Source of the DNA: Sphingobacterium sp. UBA1575
Lineage (GTDB): Bacteria > Bacteroidota > Bacteroidia > Sphingobacteriales > Sphingobacteriaceae
Assembly: GCA_002322865.1 (NCBI GenBank)
Contig: DCOH01000021.1
Location: 36,074-41,160 of the forward strand
DNA length: 5,087 bases
Reading direction: 5' to 3'
Of this stretch, positions 1 through 5,087 are shown piece after piece; positions within the stretch are counted from its first letter, which is position 1, and each line of letters opens with the position of its first letter. Both the position numbers and the translations under genes were made by a program. The notes under the pieces were generated by a model, which saw nothing but the letters and a program-made list of their open reading frames with translations, did not search any database and was not told the origin of the DNA.

Positions 1-18
1 TCGTACCTCGCAATGACG
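1..18 (-). repeat. Copy of a short dispersed GC-rich repeat (core CGTCATTGCGAGG), cut by the window edge
   Basis: Read on the minus strand this is CGTCATTGCGAGGTACGA. The 13-base core CGTCATTGCGAGG recurs exactly at 2514-2526, 5035-5047 and 5070-5082, all on the plus strand, so this copy is inverted relative to the others. The longer copies continue into AGGTA; this one has GTACGA directly after the core. It lies downstream of the 798-aa permease gene. The pattern resembles the REP-like intergenic repeats scattered through many Bacteroidota genomes. That family assignment is an inference; the repetition itself is directly visible. It may continue to the left of the window. Confidence 0.8.
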
Positions 19-20
19 CA

Positions 21-62
21 GCCCTCGCATTTCCCTCGCAATGGCATTGCCATTGCGAGGGC
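21..62. repeat. Inverted repeat: perfect 13-bp hairpin with a competing second left arm, just after a stop codon
   Basis: Arms 33-45 (CCCTCGCAATGGC) and 49-61 (GCCATTGCGAGGG) are perfect reverse complements around a 3-base loop, 46-48. A further partial copy at 21-29 (GCCCTCGCA) is perfectly complementary to 54-62, so it could replace the outer part of the hairpin. The arms are variants of the same CATTGCGAGG repeat seen elsewhere in the window. The hairpin begins 7 bases beyond the TAG stop (69-71) of the permease gene, so it would form in the 3' end of that mRNA. No U-run follows it in the transcribed direction, so it is not a canonical intrinsic terminator. A role in 3'-end formation or mRNA protection is possible but unproven. 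Confidence 0.8.
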
Positions 63-68
63 AGCATC

Positions 69-2465
69 CTACTCATCCCTCAAACTATCCACCGGATTCG
101 CCCTTGCGGCCAAATACGTTTTGGATAATAGTATAACCGTTGCTACCAACAACAAACCCATTGCTGATACCGGAAAAATCCACCAGCTGAAAGCTGTTCG
201 ATAATTGAAATCCTCCAACCATTTATTGCCAAAATACCAAGCTATTGGGAATGCCAGTAAACAAGCAATAGCCACCAGACTCAATAATCCCTTCAATAAC
301 ATCATAAGGATCTGCGGAATGGAAGCACCCAAAACTTTTCTAATACCGATCTCTTTCGTACGTTGGTTCGCTGTGAACAATCCCAATCCAAAAAGACCCA
401 AACCAGCAATAACAATAGACAACGTAACTGCCCAAGTCAACAATTTCGACAATTGCTGTTCCTTCTTATATAATCCTTGGATTGTTTCATCCACAAATTT
501 AAATTCGAATAGATCCGTCGGGAAAACAGCATTAAATTCTTTAGCAATCTTATCCGTTGTACCTTTCCAAGTTTCCGGATGATCTTTATTCAATTTAATA
601 TGCATTACATACCCATCCCGATCCCCAGCATACAGAATAGGTCGGTTTTCAACACGAGCATTGGTGATGTCGAAATCCTTCATCACCCCAACGATCATCA
701 TGCTTTTTTTATTCAAGGTTAATCCCAAAGCTTCCTGAGGAAATTCCAACTTCAACTTTTGCAAGGCTTTCTCATTGATCAAGATCTCCTGAAGGGAATC
801 CCGCATGATCACATTCCGGCCTGCAAGCAATGGAATTCCATAAACATGAAGGTATTGGTCATCTCCACTTCTGAAATCCATATCAAAGGACTCTTCCGTA
901 CTGGAATTGTCCAGTGTAATACTTGTTTTTAGTTGCCCATTCAAAATAGGCGCTTGATTACCAAAACTGATACCTTGGATCTCAGGAATAGAACTCAACC
1001 TGGTTTTCAATATATTTCCTTTCGCGGAGTTCTGATAATTTCCTGGAATGAAGAATGTAATGACGGCCTCCTTTTGAAAGCCCAAGTCTTTATTGGAAAT
1101 ATAGGTCGTTTGTTTAACCACCAGGAATACCGCAATCAGAAACACCTGTGCCAATGCAAATTGAAAAACGGTCATTACCTTTCTTACCCAGCTACTACGT
1201 GAAAGATTACTGTTCTGGTTTACTTGATTTTTAAGAGCAAGGATAGGGGAGTAGCCAGTTAATACCCAAGCCGGATAAAAACCTGCCAAAAGGGTTACTA
1301 GCAATAATTGTCCAACCAAAAAAGCGATTGCCAGCGGGCTTGCCAAAGCGGACAACGATAAACCTGCGGGAATAAATCCTTCAAATGCTTTCAGCAGGAT
1401 GGGTGTGAATAGCAGGGACAATAAGGTGGCGGTCAGGGCTATTAAAAAGGTTTCCATTAGGAATTGTCTGGTCAATCTGGCCTTTGAACTTCCAAGTGTT
1501 TTACGAATACCGATCTCTTTGGCTCTTTCTGTAGATTGGGCAGTCGTCAAGTTGATGAAATTGATGATTCCCAAGGCTAATAAGAAGATAGCCAAAATGA
1601 TCATGTTTCTTAGTGTACCGGCTTTGGTCGCATTGTAATTAAAATCACTGTTGAAATGTACATCCGATAATGGTTGCAATTTGAAATCATCAACAAAGTT
1701 TTCCTCAAGGTTTTTATTTTTCCTATTGATGGCAATGATGGTTTTTTCAAATGTTTCTGCGTCCACACCTGGTTTTAATTTTATCAATGCATTGATATTA
1801 TCATTGTAATTGTTCCAGGAATCATAAGCAAAAATCTTGTTGAGAGATGGATAGACTGGAATAGTGGCGGTTGATAAAAATGACTGGAACTTAAAATCTG
1901 AGTTTTCGGTCATTTCTTTAACCACACCGGTTACTTGTAGATTGATCGAATCTAGAAACACGATCGTTTTTCCAAGCACTGCATCAGGGGTTTCTTTTGG
2001 AAAGAACCTTTCCAGGTTGCGTTCCGTCAATACAATACTATTGGGTTTATTTAGGTCCTTTACATTTCCTGCTATCCAGGTATGTGGATAGAGTTCGAAG
2101 TATTTGTCATTAACAAAGGCTATTTTATTGTCCTTGAAAAACACTTTCTCTTCGCTGTTTGAAGTGGCAGGGATTTTTATTTTTTCCAAGAATGATTTGA
2201 TGATAGGCGCTATCACCTCTTTATTGGACGCTTCTTGGTCGAGGGTTTCAATCAATGGTGCTACTAGACCTGAAATCTTAAATGTTCCATCGGTGACAAT
2301 GCGATATACCCGCTCTTTATCTGGAACATGCTTATCAAAACTATAGTCGTATTGTACAAAGAGAAAGATAACCAGTGTGGCACTGATACCTATCGCCAAA
2401 CTGAGAACATTGATAAAGGTCATCAGTTTATTCTTTTTTATGGTTCTTATGGCTGAAGTAAGCAT
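69..2465 (-). CDS. ABC transporter permease, MacB/FtsX type, 8 membrane helices (798 aa)
   Basis: Inner-membrane permease subunit expected to pair with a separate ATP-binding protein and, like MacB, to act by transmembrane signalling between cytoplasmic ATP hydrolysis and periplasmic domains. Substrate unknown. Visible order: basic N-terminus (RTIKKNK), helix 1 about 17-38, extracytoplasmic MacB-like domain about 39-284, helices 2-4 about 285-306, 336-358 and 378-400, helix 5 about 431-451, second extracytoplasmic domain about 452-676, helices 6-8 about 678-699, 727-746 and 760-782. Each FtsX half carries the cytoplasmic motif KEIGIRKxLG (316-325, 704-713), where this family contacts its ATPase. 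The length is normal for the duplicated Bacteroidota form, and the frame is intact. The ATG at 2465 puts MLTSAIRTIKKNK directly before helix 1, as in the upstream paralogue; no Shine-Dalgarno precedes it. It lies 69 bp downstream of that paralogue and is probably co-transcribed. The family call is firm; macB is not assigned because no ATPase domain is present. Confidence 0.96.
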   Translation of the reverse strand: MLTSAIRTIKKNKLMTFINVLSLAIGISATLVIFLFVQYDYSFDKHVPDKERVYRIVTDGTFKISGLVAPLIETLDQEASNKEVIAPIIKSFLEKIKIPATSNSEEKVFFKDNKIAFVNDKYFELYPHTWIAGNVKDLNKPNSIVLTERNLERFFPKETPDAVLGKTIVFLDSINLQVTGVVKEMTENSDFKFQSFLSTATIPVYPSLNKIFAYDSWNNYNDNINALIKLKPGVDAETFEKTIIAINRKNKNLEENFVDDFKLQPLSDVHFNSDFNYNATKAGTLRNMIILAIFLLALGIINFINLTTAQSTERAKEIGIRKTLGSSKARLTRQFLMETFLIALTATLLSLLFTPILLKAFEGFIPAGLSLSALASPLAIAFLVGQLLLVTLLAGFYPAWVLTGYSPILALKNQVNQNSNLSRSSWVRKVMTVFQFALAQVFLIAVFLVVKQTTYISNKDLGFQKEAVITFFIPGNYQNSAKGNILKTRLSSIPEIQGISFGNQAPILNGQLKTSITLDNSSTEESFDMDFRSGDDQYLHVYGIPLLAGRNVIMRDSLQEILINEKALQKLKLEFPQEALGLTLNKKSMMIVGVMKDFDITNARVENRPILYAGDRDGYVMHIKLNKDHPETWKGTTDKIAKEFNAVFPTDLFEFKFVDETIQGLYKKEQQLSKLLTWAVTLSIVIAGLGLFGLGLFTANQRTKEIGIRKVLGASIPQILMMLLKGLLSLVAIACLLAFPIAWYFGNKWLEDFNYRTAFSWWIFPVSAMGLLLVATVILLSKTYLAARANPVDSLRDE
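70..111 (-). repeat. 42-bp gene-terminal repeat, copy 1 (last codons of the 798-aa permease)
   Basis: These 42 bases match 2536-2577 at 41 positions; the only difference is 99 (C) against 2565 (T). The segment encodes residues 786-798, AARANPVDSLRDE, plus two bases of the stop codon. Twelve of the 13 codons are identical although many are four- or sixfold degenerate (three Ala, two Arg, Pro, Val, Ser, Leu). The match ends abruptly at 112/2578, and the coding sequence beyond is clearly diverged. The identity is a direct observation. Recent duplication, gene conversion or nucleotide-level constraint are alternative explanations. Confidence 0.85.
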
Positions 2466-2500
2466 AATGAAGTTTTTATTAGTTAATTTTTTATTTTTTT
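2466..2500 (-). promoter_or_regulatory. G-free, A-rich leader before the 798-aa permease gene
   Basis: Read toward the gene, the 35 bases before the ATG start with A7-T-A6 and contain no G at all; 32 of 35 are A or T. There is therefore no Shine-Dalgarno sequence. This fits Bacteroidota, where A-rich unstructured leaders commonly drive initiation. I see no TAnnTTTG (-7) box of the Bacteroidota housekeeping promoter, so an own promoter is not supported and translation from an operon transcript is more likely. The leader closely resembles the one at 4989-5025. Confidence 0.5.
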
Positions 2501-2510
2501 AGTCTCGCTA

Positions 2511-2534
2511 CCACGTCATTGCGAGGAGGTACGG
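2511..2534 (+). repeat. Intergenic copy of the CGTCATTGCGAGG repeat between the two permease genes
   Basis: The segment starts CCACGTCATTGCGAGGAGGT and ends at the base next to the TAA stop (2535-2537) of the 817-aa permease. Bases 2511-2531 match 5067-5087 exactly over 21 positions. A short stem CTCGC (2504-2508) with GCGAG (2521-2525) around a 12-base loop is possible. In the direction of transcription the stem is followed by A-rich, not U-rich, sequence, so it should not terminate transcription between the two genes. Confidence 0.85.
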
Positions 2535-4988
2535 TTACTCATCCCTCAAACTATCCACCGGATTTGCCCTTGCGGCCTTAACAGCTTGATAACCTATCGT
2601 CAACATCGCCGCAAAAATCGCCAATAACCCGCCCAACAAAAAAGGTATCCATGATATCTCAATTCGATAAACAAAATCATTTAACCATTTGCTACAAGCC
2701 CAATAAATAATCGGACTTGCTATAACAAAAGCCAATAAAATCAATTTCACGAAATCCTTAGACAGCATCCCAACTATCCCCGAAACCGATGCGCCTAACA
2801 CCTTCCGAATTCCGATCTCCTTGCTCCGTTGGAAAGTACTCAACGTGGCCAATCCAAACAGCCCTAAGCAACTGATCACGATCGCGATTCCAGTACTGAT
2901 ATTAGTCATCTTCGCCAATTGCTGTTCTTTTTTATAAAGCGCCAGCACCAGTTCATCGTAAAATTTATAACTGAACTCTTCCGAAGGAAAAAACTTACTC
3001 CATCTCTGCTGTATATTCTCAATAATATTCGGCCAATCTGATTTCTTGAGGTTATCCAATTTGATGTTATACATTTGAAGATCCCTTTCATCATAAACCA
3101 AAGCCGTTGGTTCTATTGGCGTATAAAAATCACGGGAATGAAAATCTTTGATTACCCCAACAATAGGATACATCATATTCGTTTGTCCTATAACTTTTCC
3201 GATTGCTTCTTCAGGTGTTTTGAATCCATAAGCCCATACTGCAGTTTCATTGATCAATAGCCCATTGGTGGTATCGGATGGAATTAGATTCGAACCGGCA
3301 ATCAATTCCAGTTTATAGAAATTCAGGTAAGCGGTATCAATGGTTTTTGTGTATACTGTCCTCGCGATAGGCGCTGAATTATCCGCTGGATAATACCGCA
3401 TTTCTCCTGAGGCATAATTATCCGAAAAAGGCTCTGAACCGAAAGTTACATTGGTCACTCCAGGCACTTTTCTGATTTCATCCAATAAAGCATGTTTCTT
3501 GCTTTGGAAATTTTTCGATTTATATATTTTATAAGAGACTTGGGCAAGAATCACGGCGTCCTTATCAAATCCAAAATCCTTTTTGACCACATAATTTAAT
3601 TGTTGGCCAATAATAATGGCCCCAACGATAAATATTTGTGCAATGATGAACTGGAAAATGATTAAGCCTTTTCGCAGGTTTATTTTTTCTTTTCCTACCG
3701 CAAGCAGATTTTTAGATCTAAAGATGTCAATAGGATTTACTTTGCTCATCATCCATGATGGATAAAGACCAGCGAACAAAATCGTAAAAATTAATAAGCC
3801 GCCCATTATTCCAATGAATAATTTGGGGTCTGCATAGGCTTTGTTGCTTTCACTGATCAGATCTCCCAAAAGGTAGATCCCTAATTGGGAAACAAAGAAG
3901 GAAAGAAAGGCTGCAATCAGGACAACAAGGGCAGTTTCACACATCATCTGAAGAATAAAGGATCGTTTTGAACCGCCTAATGTTTTACGAATTCCGATCT
4001 CTTTATGGCGTTGAGGCAATTGGGCTGTGCTCAGGTTGATATAGTTGATACAGGCCAATACCAATAAAAATAGGCCAACTCCAATTAATGAATAAATAAT
4101 CCGCTTACTTGTTTTGGGAACATCTCTCTCCATCATCGCTGTTGAAAAATGGGATTCAAGGAGTGGCATAGTGATTAAGGTTCGTGTGAAGTTATAATCA
4201 AGTAATTCCTTGTTTTTAATTTCAACCCATTTAGCATCCGAAAATTGTTGTACTTTCTGGACCGCTTGATGCACAATTCCTTCAGATTGGGCAGAAACAT
4301 AGAGTTTGTCCTGACCTCTAGTATGAGTCCAGGTCCTCAGATTTTTATCCCGCTCTGTTTCCCTGATCAATATGAATTCCTGCCCAGTGAATTCTGTGGG
4401 AAAGGAAAGGTCGGCCACTATTCCAGAAACTTCTTTTTTTAGACTGTCATTGTAGATAATGGTTTTTCCTAGGATTTCCGCATTGGACAATTTTGGGAAG
4501 TAATGTTTTGCTCTTTTTTCGGTCAGGACCACTTGATGGGGCGCGGTAAGAGCAGTTTCTTTATTACCTTCAAGCCAATTATACTCGATAAGGTTGAAAT
4601 AATCTTTGTCTGTTTCTATAGTGGCTATCTCTTCAAATGTGGGTTCTTCCTGTTTTTGCTCCTGACCATTTGTTGCTGGGATAGTAACAGTTTCTACAAA
4701 ATACCTGAAGACGGGGACAACTTCATCCAATCCAAAATTATTGGCTTTCAAATAAAAATAGATCGGTCTAGATACACCTGAATGTAGGTCGTCCCTACCT
4801 TCCGCCTTAAAATGACTGATGATACGATAGATGCTTTCCTTCTTCGGAAGCTCCTTTTCGAAGGATAATTCGTAACTCACATATTTATAGATCACCCAGC
4901 AGGAACTGATGCCTATGGTTAAACCTAATATATTCAAAATGCTGAATAGCTTATTTCGAATTAATTGTCTGATCGCGTTTTTAAACAT
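2535..4988 (-). CDS. ABC transporter permease, MacB/FtsX type, 8 membrane helices (817 aa)
   Basis: First gene of the pair and paralogue of the downstream permease: 27 of the first 60 residues are identical and both end in AARANPVDSLRDE. Expected inner-membrane subunit working with an ATPase encoded elsewhere; cargo unknown. Order: basic N-terminus (RQLIRNK), helix 1 about 17-38, first extracytoplasmic domain about 39-296, helices 2-4 about 297-317, 351-373 and 391-410, helix 5 about 441-462, second extracytoplasmic domain about 463-695, helices 6-8 about 697-716, 748-766 and 781-802. Coupling motifs KEIGIRKTLG (329-338) and KEIGIRKVLG (723-732) mark the two FtsX halves. The shared motif LYKKEQQL (684-691) precedes helix 6. 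A polar Gln/Glu-rich stretch (about 107-120) in the first domain is less alike in the paralogue. All five cysteines (30, 313, 350, 707, 764) fall in or next to helices. The ATG at 4988 gives the typical short N-terminus; the reading frame is intact. No ATPase motifs are present. Confidence 0.96.
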   Translation of the reverse strand: MFKNAIRQLIRNKLFSILNILGLTIGISSCWVIYKYVSYELSFEKELPKKESIYRIISHFKAEGRDDLHSGVSRPIYFYLKANNFGLDEVVPVFRYFVETVTIPATNGQEQKQEEPTFEEIATIETDKDYFNLIEYNWLEGNKETALTAPHQVVLTEKRAKHYFPKLSNAEILGKTIIYNDSLKKEVSGIVADLSFPTEFTGQEFILIRETERDKNLRTWTHTRGQDKLYVSAQSEGIVHQAVQKVQQFSDAKWVEIKNKELLDYNFTRTLITMPLLESHFSTAMMERDVPKTSKRIIYSLIGVGLFLLVLACINYINLSTAQLPQRHKEIGIRKTLGGSKRSFILQMMCETALVVLIAAFLSFFVSQLGIYLLGDLISESNKAYADPKLFIGIMGGLLIFTILFAGLYPSWMMSKVNPIDIFRSKNLLAVGKEKINLRKGLIIFQFIIAQIFIVGAIIIGQQLNYVVKKDFGFDKDAVILAQVSYKIYKSKNFQSKKHALLDEIRKVPGVTNVTFGSEPFSDNYASGEMRYYPADNSAPIARTVYTKTIDTAYLNFYKLELIAGSNLIPSDTTNGLLINETAVWAYGFKTPEEAIGKVIGQTNMMYPIVGVIKDFHSRDFYTPIEPTALVYDERDLQMYNIKLDNLKKSDWPNIIENIQQRWSKFFPSEEFSYKFYDELVLALYKKEQQLAKMTNISTGIAIVISCLGLFGLATLSTFQRSKEIGIRKVLGASVSGIVGMLSKDFVKLILLAFVIASPIIYWACSKWLNDFVYRIEISWIPFLLGGLLAIFAAMLTIGYQAVKAARANPVDSLRDE
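2536..2577 (-). repeat. 42-bp gene-terminal repeat, copy 2 (last codons of the 817-aa permease)
   Basis: This is the partner of 70-111, with 41 of 42 bases identical. It encodes residues 805-817, again AARANPVDSLRDE. Beyond 2577 the two genes differ at once (preceding residue Lys here, Leu in the other). The family often ends in an ARANPV-like tail, so the amino-acid match is expected; the near-complete codon match is less so. Confidence 0.85.
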
Positions 4989-5025
4989 AGGATATGTGTT
5001 TTTATGTTTTATTGTTTATTTTTTT
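4989..5025 (-). promoter_or_regulatory. G-free, A-rich leader before the 817-aa permease gene
   Basis: Read toward the gene, the 37 bases before the ATG start with A7TAAA, are 31/37 A or T and contain no G, so no Shine-Dalgarno is possible. The same A7TAAA string begins the leader of the downstream gene at almost the same distance from its ATG (35 bases). No clear TAnnTTTG promoter element is seen here or in the short sequence up to the window edge. If this gene has its own promoter, it lies in or beyond the repeat cluster. Confidence 0.5.
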
Positions 5026-5034
5026 CGCTTTCTC

Positions 5035-5087
5035 CGTCATTGCGAGGTCCCACGTAATTGCGTGCCCCACGTCATTGCGAGGAGGTA
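5035..5087 (+). repeat. Cluster of three head-to-tail units of the CGTCATTGCGAGG repeat, cut by the window edge
   Basis: Three units of 17-18 bp follow each other: 5035-5052 (CGTCATTGCGAGGTCCCA), 5053-5069 (CGTAATTGCGTGCCCCA) and 5070-5087 (CGTCATTGCGAGGAGGTA). The outer two share the exact 13-base core. The middle one is a variant, and with its preceding base it forms a near-palindrome, CACGTAATTGCGTG (5051-5064), broken only at one symmetric pair. The cluster ends 47 bases upstream of the permease ATG. It is GC-rich against a very AT-rich leader. Its right end coincides with the window edge, so more units or a further gene end may follow. Too short and too variable for a CRISPR array. Confidence 0.8.

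Noticed and set aside
33..61. Rho-independent terminator of the permease transcript
   Set aside because: The stem is strong, but on the transcribed (minus) strand it is followed by AATGCGAGG and not by a U-run. Kept as an inverted repeat only.
13..204. Small plus-strand open frames such as 13-204, 205-582, 1399-1638 and 4503-4781
   Set aside because: They lie opposite conserved permease codons or in the repeat, have no leader or recognisable domain, and are explained as antisense shadows.
2487..2525. Terminator between the two genes made of the CTCGC/GCGAG stem and the T-rich tract
   Set aside because: The T-tract lies before the stem on the plus strand, and as A-tract after it on the minus strand, so it cannot work as an intrinsic terminator in either direction.
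2521..2530. GAGGAGGT as a strong plus-strand Shine-Dalgarno site
   Set aside because: It is part of the dispersed repeat, no start codon follows at a useful distance, and the plus strand there runs into the antisense of the permease gene.
2906..3094. Minus-strand 62-codon frame inside the 817-aa permease gene
   Set aside because: It is an alternative frame within an intact conserved coding region, with no independent support.
69..4988. Assigning macB or ftsX as the gene symbol
   Set aside because: No ATP-binding domain (required for MacB) is present, and FtsX is about 300 residues with four helices and a cell-division context. These are duplicated-architecture paralogues of unknown substrate.
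5035..5087. Start of a CRISPR array
   Set aside because: Units are 17-18 bp, directly adjacent, without unique spacers, and the middle unit is degenerate.

Overview
The window carries two complete genes, both on the minus strand. They encode two related ABC-transporter permeases of the MacB/FtsX type, each about 800 residues long. The protein style points to the Bacteroidota, probably a Pedobacter- or Sphingobacterium-like member: eight membrane helices, two large extracytoplasmic domains, KEIGIRKxLG motifs and the tail AARANPVDSLRDE. The AT-rich, G-free leaders and the lack of Shine-Dalgarno sites fit this. The lineage is an inference from these features, not from a marker gene.

Layout in transcription order (right to left): a short GC-rich repeat cluster (5035-5087), a G-free A-rich leader (4989-5025), permease 1 of the pair (4988-2535, 817 aa), a 69-bp gap holding one repeat copy and a second G-free A-rich leader (2534-2466), permease 2 (2465-69, 798 aa), and a second repeat cluster containing a perfect 13-bp hairpin (1-61). 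The genes fill almost everything. The only non-coding stretches are the two ends and the 69-bp gap, and no RNA gene, transposase, CRISPR array or canonical terminator is visible.

The two proteins are paralogues (27 of the first 60 residues are identical) and are probably co-transcribed. No ATP-binding subunit, membrane-fusion protein or outer-membrane protein lies in the window, so the partner ATPase and the substrate cannot be named. The most interesting structure is outside the obvious protein function. Each gene is preceded by the same module: a repeat core (CGTCATTGCGAGG), about 10 bp, A7TAAA, then a leader without G, ending at the ATG. The last 42 bases of the two genes are 41/42 identical although the neighbouring coding sequence has diverged. 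This suggests a tandem array that grew or exchanges sequence by recombination at its junctions, and that probably continues beyond both ends of the window. I do not see convincing evidence of a wholly new biological system.
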